A stretch of DNA of 64,000 nucleotides. Origin: Bacillota bacterium (GTDB taxonomy: Bacteria > Bacillota_A > Clostridia > Lachnospirales > Lachnospiraceae). The notes beneath the pieces are model-generated. The model saw only the letters and a program-made list of their open reading frames with translations. It had not been told where the DNA came from and searched no databases. The DNA lies in contig JAEYMU010000024.1 of the NCBI GenBank assembly GCA_023407175.1, positions 124,001-188,000 of the forward strand, in the 5' to 3' direction. Shown here one piece after another: positions 1 to 8,244 of this stretch. The position numbers and the translations under genes were made by a program. Position 1 is the stretch's first letter. Every line of letters starts with the position of its first letter.

Positions 1-2
1 GA

Positions 3-1193
3 TTGGCGGATTATTTTGAGGGAAGAATTATTGTTGTCAACAGTAATCTTAAGGTGGTTAAGGACACCTATTCCCTGGTCGATAAAAAGTATCTAATCTC
101 CGAAGAGGTGATAGATTGTCTGAAGGGTGGCAGTAATGCGCCTGTCAATGACAGAAAGACACATTATATAAGATTGACTTATCCCATCACGCACACGGAC
201 AATGATACAAAGGAAATTACCGGTGTTATTGTGCTTAGCATTTCTACGAAGGATATTGTAAATATCCGCAACAGCATGGAGCGGACGGTAATTATCTATG
301 CGGTTACACTTGCCATTTTAATTGTTGTATTTGCCGTCTATTTCTCCGGTATACTGACTAAACCTTTGACCAGTGCCGTAAGCTTTATCGATCGTATGAC
401 AGATGGTTATAATATGGATGAAGGGATCTCCATCAAGGGCTATAATGAAATTGAGAAGATTTCCGATTCCTTTAATCATATGATTAACCGGATGCAAAAG
501 CTGGAGGTATCAAGGCAGGAATTTGTGTCTAACGTATCCCATGAGCTGAAAACTCCCATCACTTCAATTAAGGTGCTGGCGGATTCTCTGCTTGCACAGG
601 AGGATGCTCCTGCTCCGTTGTACCGGGAGTTTCTTGTGGATATCGCTGATGAAATAGAGAGGGAGAACAAGATTATTAATGATTTGCTTTCCCTGGTTAA
701 GCTGGATAAGGCAGCGGCAGATATGAATATTACTGCCGTGAATATCAATGAATTGCTGGAGCTGATTTTAAAGCGCCTTGGACCGATTGCGAAAAAGCAG
801 AATATAGAAATTATCTATGAGAGCTTTCGTCCGGTCATTGCAGAGGTGGACGAAGTAAAGCTGTCCCTGGCTATCTCGAATCTGGTTGAAAATGCGATTA
901 AGTATAATGTGGATGACGGCTGGGTCAGGGTATCCTTGAATGCGGACCATAAATATTTCTTTATTAAGGTTTCCGATTCCGGAATTGGAATCCCGGAGGA
1001 GGCTCAGGACTCTATTTTTGAACGCTTCTACCGTGTAGATAAGGCCAGATCCCGTGAAACCGGAGGTACCGGCCTTGGTCTTGCAATAACCAGGAATGTA
1101 ATCCAGATGCACCATGGAGCAATTAAGGTTTATAGCAAGGAGGGTGAGGGTTCAACCTTTAATGTAAGAATTCCGCTCAATTATATCGCGTAA
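3..1193 (+). CDS. Sensor histidine kinase (5' end outside window)
   Basis: Membrane sensor kinase that would autophosphorylate on histidine and pass the phosphate to a response regulator, presumably encoded just upstream of the window. The frame is open to the window edge, so the TTG at 3 is not a true start. The visible part begins in an extracellular sensing segment, then a membrane helix (visible residues about 95-117), a HAMP linker, and the HisKA helix with H-box HELKTP (His about 180). The ATPase domain shows the N-box LVENAIKYN, G1 SDSGIGIP, F-box FERFYR and G2 GTGLGLAI. All catalytic boxes are intact. A GerMN lipoprotein gene follows after 110 bases and may be functionally linked. The signal sensed is unknown. 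Confidence 0.93.
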   Translation: MADYFEGRIIVVNSNLKVVKDTYSLVDKKYLISEEVIDCLKGGSNAPVNDRKTHYIRLTYPITHTDNDTKEITGVIVLSISTKDIVNIRNSMERTVIIYAVTLAILIVVFAVYFSGILTKPLTSAVSFIDRMTDGYNMDEGISIKGYNEIEKISDSFNHMINRMQKLEVSRQEFVSNVSHELKTPITSIKVLADSLLAQEDAPAPLYREFLVDIADEIERENKIINDLLSLVKLDKAAADMNITAVNINELLELILKRLGPIAKKQNIEIIYESFRPVIAEVDEVKLSLAISNLVENAIKYNVDDGWVRVSLNADHKYFFIKVSDSGIGIPEEAQDSIFERFYRVDKARSRETGGTGLGLAITRNVIQMHHGAIKVYSKEGEGSTFNVRIPLNYIA

Positions 1194-1303
1194 ATTCTTG
1201 CGGATTTGCCATAACAATCTTCAGGAATGGAGTTAGTGCCGGTGTTTCTATAAAGTGTGTAAACGCATGGCATAAACTTAAGATACGTGGGAATGAGGTA
1301 GAT

Positions 1304-2218
1304 ATGAAAAGATTAACAGCTGCGGCTTTCCTTTCTTTGATCAGTATTCTATTAGCAGCGTGCGGTAAGAATAATAATTCAGAGGGTACTTCAGTAGAGG
1401 TATATTATATTGATTCCAAGACCTACGGTCTTGTCAGCGAAAATTATACCTTAATTGGAACCAAGATGGAGGATCAGATTGACGAGTTGATTTATATGCT
1501 GCAAAAGAAGCCGGATAATGCACTGCTGACGAATGCGCTGCCAAAAAGTGTGAAGGTAAATTACAGCTATGATGATAAAAGCGGAACCCTTTTCGTGGAT
1601 TTCAGTACGACTTACAGTGAATTATCTGTCATTGATGAGGTGCTTTGCCGGGCTGCCATCGTAGAAACCCTGAATCAAATCTCTGATGTGGATTATCTGC
1701 AATTCAGTGTTGACGGACAGCAGCTCCAGGATTCTGACGGAGTGGTGGGACCGTTGACGGCTGAGGACTTTGTGGATAGCACCGAAGCGAATACGGTAAT
1801 CCGGGCGAAGCTTTATTTTGCCAATAAGGAAGGCAATAAACTGATTGAATGCCTTACGGATATTGATTATACCGGCACAGAATCGATTGAGGAGCTGGTA
1901 ATTCAGCAGTTAATTAATGGTCCCACGGAAATCGGTATGTATGGTACGATACCGGAAGGAACGGTACTTTTGAACATATCAAAATCTGATGGAATCTGTA
2001 CAGTCGATTTTAACGAAAAATTTTTAAATAAGCTTTCGGATGTCAGTGCGGAGGTAGCCGTTTATTCTGTGGTAAACACCTTGATCGAGCTTCCGGATTC
2101 GGATATTCATAAGGTACAGATTACAATCAACAGTAAGGTGCAGAAAACCTATTGGGAGGATATCGGGCTGGATACCACCTTTGACCAGAATCTGGGTTTG
2201 ATTGAGACACCGGAATAA
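1304..2218 (+). CDS. Lipoprotein with two GerMN domains
   Basis: Predicted lipoprotein of 304 residues. The signal peptide ends in the lipobox LLAAC, placing the lipid-bearing cysteine at residue 20, so the mature protein should be anchored on the outer face of the membrane. The rest appears to hold two related GerMN-type domains (about 45-165 and 185-300); each has an acidic VDF strand (FVDFSTTYSEL, CTVDFNEKFLN) typical of the family. GerMN domains are known from the spore germination protein GerM and from actinobacterial LpqB. The gene follows a sensor kinase and precedes comEC by 29 bases. Function is inferred only from the family; it could modulate the kinase or act at the spore envelope. 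Confidence 0.85.
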   Translation: MKRLTAAAFLSLISILLAACGKNNNSEGTSVEVYYIDSKTYGLVSENYTLIGTKMEDQIDELIYMLQKKPDNALLTNALPKSVKVNYSYDDKSGTLFVDFSTTYSELSVIDEVLCRAAIVETLNQISDVDYLQFSVDGQQLQDSDGVVGPLTAEDFVDSTEANTVIRAKLYFANKEGNKLIECLTDIDYTGTESIEELVIQQLINGPTEIGMYGTIPEGTVLLNISKSDGICTVDFNEKFLNKLSDVSAEVAVYSVVNTLIELPDSDIHKVQITINSKVQKTYWEDIGLDTTFDQNLGLIETPE

Positions 2219-2247
2219 AATAGCATAATAGGAAATGGGGGATATCT

Positions 2248-3708
2248 TTGATTAAGCGTCCGCTGGTCTGGATGTTGTGCGCCTATCTGGCGGGCATGTG
2301 TCTGGCTTGGCTTAAGCTTCCAGTAATCATATTAATCATATTAGAGATGCTTCTTTGTCTTTTGATTTATTTTTTTACATACAGGTGGCCGGGAAAAGTA
2401 ATTGGGAGGCAGGATAAATTCCTATGGTGCCTCCCCCTGCTTTTATCCCTTGGCTTCTTTGCATTAAAAGATCAGCTTGCGCCGCCAAAGCTCTATGAAG
2501 CCTTCGCACAGGAAAGTGAATGTGAGCTTACTGGAAGTATTCGTATGATTGTGAACAGAGAGTCGGGTAAAACCATTTATTTAAAGAATAATACGGTTTC
2601 CCTATGGAAGGGAAAACAATATACTTGTGAAAATGTAATTGTATTCTGCTATGACAAGCAGGATCACTCCTTTGATCAATATCAAATCGGTAATCGCATT
2701 ACCGTCTATGGAACACTTAAGAAATTCTCGCAGGCCACAAATCCTGGCCAATTCAACGAAAAGCTGTATTATCAAATTGAAAATATTGATTTTAAGATGA
2801 CGGCGGAAAGCATCACTGTCATAGATGGTCATTGCTTGCAGTTTCCTGTCTTATTGGAAAAACTTAAGAATAAGCTGCTTGAGGTCTATCAAAGTATCCT
2901 GCCAAAGAAGGAGGCAGGGACGATGATTGCGATGCTTCTAGGTGAAAAATATCTGCTTGAGGATGAAATCAAACAGCTATATCAGCAAAATGGGATATCA
3001 CATGTTCTGGCCATCTCAGGACTCCATATTTCTCTGATTGGTCTGTCCTTGTTCTGGTTACTTAAGAAGCTTAAAATTCCTATCATCCCGGCAACTCTGC
3101 TTTCCATCTTTTGCATTTATTCCTATGGAGTTCTGACGAACTTCAGTGTGTCCACAAACCGGGCAGTTGTTATGATGACTATCATGCTGATTGCCAGACT
3201 GTTCGGAAAGACCTATGATATGCTTACCTCCCTTTCCCTAAGTGCATTGATTATTCTACTTCAAAATCCCTTACAGCTTTTCAGCGCCGGTTTTCTCTTG
3301 TCCTTTGGTGCGGTGCTTGGAATTGCAGTAATATTCCCTTGTCTGAAAGCATTGTTACCTATAAAGCATGGGGCTATCGACGGCTTGCTGGTCAGCTTAA
3401 GTGCCCAGCTTGCAACCACACCGTGCATTCTCTGGTTTTTCTATCAGTTTCCAACCTATAGTGTTCTGGTTAATCTGCTCATTCTGCCCTTTGTCACTGT
3501 ACTAACTCTGACTTCCCTACTTGCTGGAATAGCAGGAATTGTCTCCAAGCCCCTCGGTTTGTTTTTGGCAGGAGGCCCCAATTACATATTAAAGCTCTAT
3601 GAACTGATTTGCCGGATTGGAAGCGGCTTCCGGGAAACCTGGTTACAACAGGTAGACCGGAAATTTTACGACTGTTATTTTATACTCTGCTTATTTTACT
3701 GTTTCTAG
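2248..3708 (+). pseudogene. comEC: ComEC/Rec2 DNA uptake channel, N-terminal fragment before a frameshift
   Basis: N-terminal part of ComEC, the polytopic membrane protein that carries single-stranded DNA across the membrane in transformation. TTG start (2248) after a GGGGGA Shine-Dalgarno. It shows the N-terminal OB-like DUF4131 region and then the Competence domain with the family signature ISHVLAISGLHISLIG and many membrane helices. Near 3630 the homology leaves this frame: the last residues (RETWLQQVDRKFYDC onward) do not look like ComEC, and the expected continuation (PGNLVTTGRPEIL) is in another frame. One extra C in the CC at 3630-3631 would restore a single protein of roughly 790 residues. 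Either a true one-base deletion or a sequence error. Confidence 0.85.
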
Positions 3709-4628
3709 GGTACGCCCGAAGATATCAGAAGAAATGCAGCCTTCTCTTATTGGCAGTGGCATTTCTTGTCCTGTTGCTTCCGGGCAGAAATCCAGGACTT
3801 CAGGTAACTGTACTGGATGTAGGCCAAGGAGATGGAATCTATATGGAGAGTAAAAATGGCACCACCTATCTGATTGACGGAGGAAGCTCGGATATCTCCC
3901 GCGTGGGAACCTACCGGCTTCAACCGTTCTTACTTTCACAGGGAACGGACTACCTTGATTTTGCTGTCATAACCCATTCGGATAATGACCATATCAGCGG
4001 ACTGAAGGAATTAATTGAGAATGGAAACATAGCCATAGGGAAGCTGGTTATGCCGGAGATAGAAAACAAGGATGAAGCCTATCTTGCACTGGAAGCATTG
4101 GCACAGGATAACAACATCTCTGTGCAATATATTGGAACGGGGGATTATATTATGGATGGAGGAGTTCGAATTCTCTGCCTGCATCCCTCTTCCGGATATC
4201 AGGCGGACTCCACCAATGGCTATTCTACCGTATTAAGTGTTTCCTATGGAAAATTTGATATGCTTTTGACCGGCGACCTGGAAAAGGACGGAGAGAATAG
4301 GGTCATGAAGCTGTTGGAGGATGAGAAGCAGTGGAACCAATATTTTTCTGACATGATCAATGATATACCCCCAGTGATCGATTATGATGTACTCAAGGTA
4401 GCGCATCATGGTTCGAAAAATTCCACCTTTGATGCATTTCTTAAGCTCATCAACCCGGAGGTATCACTGATTTCCTGTGGCAGAAATAATTCCTACGGGC
4501 ATCCCCACCAGGAGCTGCTGGAACGACTGGAGAACAGTGGCAGCAGGATTTTGATTACCTATGAGACAGGTGCGATTACAATCAAGACAAATGGGAAAAG
4601 TATGGAGGTCTTTACTTTTTTTCGCTAA
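3609..4628 (+). pseudogene. comEC: ComEC C-terminal fragment, metallo-beta-lactamase domain
   Basis: C-terminal part of the same ComEC gene, read in a different frame that overlaps the first fragment by 100 bases. It has two membrane helices, then a metallo-beta-lactamase-fold domain with LDVGQGDGIY, the metal-binding motif THSDNDHISG, LLTGDLE and AHHGSKNSTF, all standard for the ComEC C-terminal domain, which is thought to degrade or process the non-transported strand. The first codons (3609 to about 3630) are out-of-frame readings of the upstream fragment; authentic sequence starts at about 3630 (PGNLVTTGRPE). No good ribosome-binding site lies before it, so it is unlikely to be translated alone. 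If the deletion is a sequence error, the gene runs 2248-4628. Confidence 0.85.
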
Positions 4629-4651
4629 GAGACATTCCATGGACATAATAT

Positions 4652-4680
4652 GTGATAAAATGTTATTATTAGGCTATGAT
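4652..4680 (+). promoter_or_regulatory. Possible promoter for the EVE-HNH gene
   Basis: GTGATA, 17 bases, then TATGAT, ending 32 bases before the ATG at 4713. The -35 matches poorly, so this is only a candidate. It would give the endonuclease gene its own transcription separate from comEC. Confidence 0.35.
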
Positions 4681-4712
4681 AGGATTTTAAGGGAGAATTA
4701 AAGGAGGACTTT

Positions 4713-6311
4713 ATGACTGAATGGGTGATTACATGTGATGCAGCTTCATACGACGTAGAGGGTGCTTTCACTAATCTAAGAAAAGTAGACTGGAAACAAA
4801 ATAATAATATAGAAGCAGGGGACATAGTTTATATTTATGTGGGAAAACCTGTTTCGGCAATTCGATATATGTGTCGGGCAAATAAAGTAGATTTAGCGAA
4901 ACCTGATATTGATGATAGTGAATATATATTAAATGCTTCTTTTGAAGAACCAGGGGATCGTTATATGGAATTAGAATTACTGAAATCCTTTAATGATGCT
5001 AATTGGAACTTAGAAAAAATAATGAAAAATGGTCTACGACAGGTCAGAGGATCAAGTAGAGTAACAGAAGAACTACATAATTATATTGAGAGTATATTGG
5101 GAAAAGAGAAACAAACAAGTAAAACCAAGTCTAGGGCCCAAAGAATTACTATTTTAATGCAAGCCCAGGGAAGACCAGTTACCCCTCGTGAGCTTATGAA
5201 CATCATGTACCCTGGAAACAAAAATGAATCCCAAGTAGCTGATGAGCTAAGATATATGATGCAACAGAATAAAGTAATACGAAGGGGGACCCCTTATCAA
5301 TATTATTATGAATTGCCGGATAAACAGAAGAGAAACTATTTTTATGTGATGCAGAATAAAACATATTTAGAAGAATTATCAGGCGGGTACATATGGGCAC
5401 CACAAAGGAACGATATTGATGAAGAAGGAGCTCATCATTGGAAAAGAATGCAAGAGGTGAAAAAGGGAGACATTATCCTTCATGGATTTAAGCAGCAGGT
5501 AGTTGCTGTTAGTGTAGCAAAAACAGATTGCTATGCTGCAAGTAAACCGGACGAGCTAGTTGATAAGTGGAACAAAGATGGATGGAAAGTTGATTTGGAC
5601 TATTTTTGTTTTGATAATCCGATCAAGCCAAAAGCTATATGGGAGGAGCTGAAATTAATTCAGCCTGATAAATATGCTCCATTTAATAAAAACGGTAATG
5701 GGAATCAAGGATATTTGTTTGCTGCAAATCAGACAATATGCCAGTGTATCCTAGATAATATTTCAAAAAATGGTACACCAGGGGCAGGAAGCGTGGATCA
5801 TTCCCCAGAGAGAGAGAAGCAGAAAAAAACGATACGAAAATATGAAAAGCTGGCCGATGATGAGTTAATTAATGCCGTTGAAGCTACACCAGAAAATGAG
5901 CTACCTCAGAAAGATAATTATGTACCAATACCGGAAGAGAGAAAGGAGCCAGTTACTGGTGGGGAAAGCTATTCCTATCCGAGAAATAAGATGACGGCAT
6001 TAAAGGCTTTAAAACGGGCTAACTATGAATGTGAGATTGACGAGAGTCATCCTAGTTTTATTCGTAAAACGAACGGAACTAAGTATACAGAACCACACCA
6101 TCTGATTCCAATGTCAGAGCAAGATCGGTATGAAAATTCACTGGATATCCAGGCGAATATTGTTTCACTATGCAGTAATTGTCATAACGAATTACATTAT
6201 GGACAGAATCCAGGGCCTTTGTTACGCAAGCTATATGATGCAAGAAAGGATGAGCTTACGGCAGCAGGGATACTAATTTCATTGAGTGAACTGTTAAAAT
6301 TATATTTATAA
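4713..6311 (+). CDS. EVE/PUA-like and HNH domain endonuclease, probable type IV restriction enzyme
   Basis: 532 residues, preceded by an ideal AAAGGAGG at 4701-4708. Residues 1-130 resemble an EVE domain (PUA-like; WVITCD at the N-terminus, AGDIVYIYVGKP near 40), a fold that binds modified cytosine. Residues about 139-200 look like a winged helix. Residues 207-345 form a second PUA/EVE-like module (GGYIWAP, KKGDIILHG, NGNQGYLF). After a charged linker, residues 420-505 form an HNH nuclease with EPHHLIPM (His462/463), Asn482, LCSNCHNELHYG (Cys487, Cys490, His491, His495) and Cys450 as a possible extra zinc ligand. Known EVE-HNH enzymes such as VcaM4I cut DNA with modified cytosine. The gene is visibly more A+T-rich than its neighbours, has no methylase partner, and sits between housekeeping genes, suggesting horizontal gain. 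Confidence 0.8.
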   Translation: MTEWVITCDAASYDVEGAFTNLRKVDWKQNNNIEAGDIVYIYVGKPVSAIRYMCRANKVDLAKPDIDDSEYILNASFEEPGDRYMELELLKSFNDANWNLEKIMKNGLRQVRGSSRVTEELHNYIESILGKEKQTSKTKSRAQRITILMQAQGRPVTPRELMNIMYPGNKNESQVADELRYMMQQNKVIRRGTPYQYYYELPDKQKRNYFYVMQNKTYLEELSGGYIWAPQRNDIDEEGAHHWKRMQEVKKGDIILHGFKQQVVAVSVAKTDCYAASKPDELVDKWNKDGWKVDLDYFCFDNPIKPKAIWEELKLIQPDKYAPFNKNGNGNQGYLFAANQTICQCILDNISKNGTPGAGSVDHSPEREKQKKTIRKYEKLADDELINAVEATPENELPQKDNYVPIPEERKEPVTGGESYSYPRNKMTALKALKRANYECEIDESHPSFIRKTNGTKYTEPHHLIPMSEQDRYENSLDIQANIVSLCSNCHNELHYGQNPGPLLRKLYDARKDELTAAGILISLSELLKLYL

Positions 6312-6370
6312 TATAAGTCATTTGGTTTTTAATTACATTGTACCTCTGCTATAGAAACAGAAATCTACGG

Positions 6371-6397
6371 TTGAGTTTTCTTATGATTTCATATAAT
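6371..6397 (+). promoter_or_regulatory. Possible promoter before the phosphatidyltransferase gene
   Basis: TTGAGT, 15 bases, then a perfect TATAAT (6392-6397). Just downstream, at 6405-6428, lies a 9-base-pair inverted repeat (GTATGAATT / AATTCATAC, 6-base loop) at the expected transcription start, which could be an operator or a 5' hairpin. Confidence 0.45.
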
Positions 6398-6470
6398 ATA
6401 TGTAGTATGAATTAAAGATAATTCATACGAAACAAATGGTAAAGGAATATTGTAATAGCAAAGGATGCTT

Positions 6471-7022
6471 ATGAAAATAAAACAGATACCCAATTTAATT
6501 TCTGTGCTAAGAATGGTTTGTTCTGTTGCATTATTGTTTACAAGGGGATTGTCCCCGGCATTCTACAGCTTATATGTGGTATGCGGAGTGAGCGATGCTC
6601 TGGATGGGTATATTGCTAGAAGGACAAATACGGTCAGCCGTCTTGGTGCAGCCTTGGACAGTGTTGCGGATGTGCTTTTCTTTGGAAGTATAGTCATAGT
6701 ATTTCTTCCGCTGCTTACCCCTTCTGTATGGGTGCTGGTTTGGCTGGGTGGAATCGCTTTGCTGCGTATCGTATCCCTTGGGATTGGATGGTATAAATAC
6801 CATATGTTGGCATTTTTGCATACCTATGCAAATAAAGCGGCTGGGTTTGTAATTTTTTTGGCACCGGTAATTTATGCTCTGGTGGGATTGTCTGTTACGG
6901 CAATTATTGTCTGTGTTCCTGCCATGGTTTCGGCCATAGAGGAGCTGCTGATTAACAGTACTTCAAAGCAGCTTAATAGAGATATAAAAGGCATTTTTAT
7001 GCAATCGGGTTATGAAGTATAA
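6471..7022 (+). CDS. CDP-alcohol phosphatidyltransferase family protein
   Basis: Integral membrane enzyme that would transfer a phosphatidyl group from CDP-diacylglycerol to a small alcohol such as glycerol 3-phosphate. The family signature D-x2-DG-x2-AR-x8-G-x3-D-x3-D is complete: DALDGYIARR followed by GAALDSVAD. About 183 residues with several hydrophobic helices, in the normal range for PgsA-type enzymes. I chose ATG 6471 because the AAGGA at 6461-6465 overlaps the alternative ATG at 6465. The exact alcohol cannot be read from the sequence; phosphatidylglycerophosphate synthase is one option, but a second copy under another name is common in this group. Confidence 0.85.
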   Translation: MKIKQIPNLISVLRMVCSVALLFTRGLSPAFYSLYVVCGVSDALDGYIARRTNTVSRLGAALDSVADVLFFGSIVIVFLPLLTPSVWVLVWLGGIALLRIVSLGIGWYKYHMLAFLHTYANKAAGFVIFLAPVIYALVGLSVTAIIVCVPAMVSAIEELLINSTSKQLNRDIKGIFMQSGYEV

Positions 7023-7080
7023 AACGAATAGAATAATAGGATAAAGCGGAGACAGGATGAAGGTGGCTTTGGAGGTGCGG

Positions 7081-7767
7081 ATGAATAAAGTAATATTCTG
7101 GGATTTTGACGGCACTTTGGCGAAGGCTCCGTTTTTATGGAGCGGTTCCCTACACGAGGTAATTCTTGAGCTGATGCCGGATTATAATATAACGCTGGAG
7201 GAGGTCAGAAGGTATACAAAATCAGGCTTTACCTGGGATACGCCGGAGCGGGATTATTCACGGCTGATCGGAGATGTCTGGTGGGAGCATATGCTTACCT
7301 ATTTTCAGGGTATCTATCAGAGGCTTGGAATTTCGGAGGAATATAGAGAAAAGGCAAGTCGAATGGCGATGGAGAAGATAAAGGACGTGGGCAGATACCA
7401 GTTATTTGATGACGCTGTGCCGGCTCTTAAGCTTGCCGGCGGGAAGGGATATCAAAATTACATAGTTTCAAACCATATCCCTGAACTGGGGACCATCATT
7501 CAAAAGCTTGGTATCGCAGATTGTTTCCAAGGCTATATTATATCCTCCCTGGTAGGCTATGATAAACCCAGACGGGAGATATTTGAATATGCGAAGAAGC
7601 TGGCGGGATATCCGAAGCAGTGCTATATGGTAGGTGATAATCCGATTGCCGATATTGCAGGAGGGAAGGCGGCCGGAATGAAAACAATTCTTGTACATAA
7701 GGATGTAGATTGTACGGCAGATGCGGTATGTACTGATCTGCTGCAGGTGATGGACATAATAGAATAG
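7081..7767 (+). CDS. HAD-superfamily hydrolase
   Basis: Cytoplasmic phosphatase of the haloacid dehalogenase superfamily, about 228 residues. Motif I is FWDFDGTLA, with the nucleophile Asp and the acid/base Asp two residues later. Motif II is in YIVSNH, motif III is the Lys in GYDKPRREIF, and motif IV is VGDNPIADIAGG, the usual pair of acidic residues. An alpha-helical cap (about residues 15-95) follows motif I. ATG 7081 is chosen because GGAGGTG at 7071-7077 precedes it; the upstream ATG at 7057 has no such site. Substrate unknown; related proteins act on small phosphate esters such as phosphoglycolate. Confidence 0.85.
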   Translation: MNKVIFWDFDGTLAKAPFLWSGSLHEVILELMPDYNITLEEVRRYTKSGFTWDTPERDYSRLIGDVWWEHMLTYFQGIYQRLGISEEYREKASRMAMEKIKDVGRYQLFDDAVPALKLAGGKGYQNYIVSNHIPELGTIIQKLGIADCFQGYIISSLVGYDKPRREIFEYAKKLAGYPKQCYMVGDNPIADIAGGKAAGMKTILVHKDVDCTADAVCTDLLQVMDIIE

Positions 7768-7799
7768 CTGTAAGTAGTGAGAATGTGCGCATGAATATT

Positions 7800-7840
7800 G
7801 TGCTGTCGCCCAAATTCGCGGATTGACGGCAGAATGGAGG
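7800..7840 (+). repeat. Intergenic repeat, copy 1 (other copy 53225-53267)
   Basis: A 41-base segment that matches 53225-53267 apart from a 2-base gap and a few substitutions; the last 15 bases (ACGGCAGAATGGAGG) are identical. In both places the end of the repeat provides the GGAGG ribosome-binding site of the next gene, here the membrane protein starting at 7846. Confidence 0.7.
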
Positions 7841-7845
7841 GGAAT

Positions 7846-8136
7846 ATGGCTTATGCATTAATGTGTGTTTTAGCAGGTATGGCCGCTATAGCAGCCGGAC
7901 TGTTTCTTCCCGCAAGAATTTTTCTTCCGAAGAAAAAGAAATATAAGGAAAGAAATCCCGAAGGCTATGTCAAATCCTGCCGGAAGGCCTTGATTTATCT
8001 GGGAGGCTATTATATTTTTCTAGGGCTAGTCGTGGTATTCGTATTGAGCAATCCAATTTATGTGATGCTTTTTAAGGTTCTGCTGCCTGTTTTGGTTATG
8101 GTCCCGCTGGTTGTAATTGTGAAAAAATACTCATGA
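7846..8136 (+). CDS. Small membrane protein, function unknown
   Basis: 96 residues, not recognised. An N-terminal hydrophobic helix (AYALMCVLAGMAAIAAGLFL), a basic cytoplasmic-looking stretch (LPKKKKYKERNPEG), then two further hydrophobic segments ending in VVIVKKYS, so probably three membrane helices with a positively charged loop. ATG 7846 follows GGAGGGG at 7836-7842; the open frame reaches back to 7798 without a better start. It lies between a HAD hydrolase and murE. No function can be assigned. Confidence 0.65.
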   Translation: MAYALMCVLAGMAAIAAGLFLPARIFLPKKKKYKERNPEGYVKSCRKALIYLGGYYIFLGLVVVFVLSNPIYVMLFKVLLPVLVMVPLVVIVKKYS

Positions 8137-8244
8137 GCTAATGCCCTGAGCTTGCAATAAAGGAGGAAATTCCTTGTGATACGGTAATAAAAAGGTATTT
8201 AGAATAACGGACATATTAATAAATAGCTTAAGGAGGAGTATTCC

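Noticed and set aside
3632..3638. GGGAAAC, a classic slippery heptamer for -1 frameshifting, within the comEC frame switch
   Set aside because: It is in the wrong phase: its GGA and AAC codons belong to the downstream frame, not to the frame being read from the N-terminal part. No downstream pseudoknot was evident either. A base deletion or sequence error is simpler.
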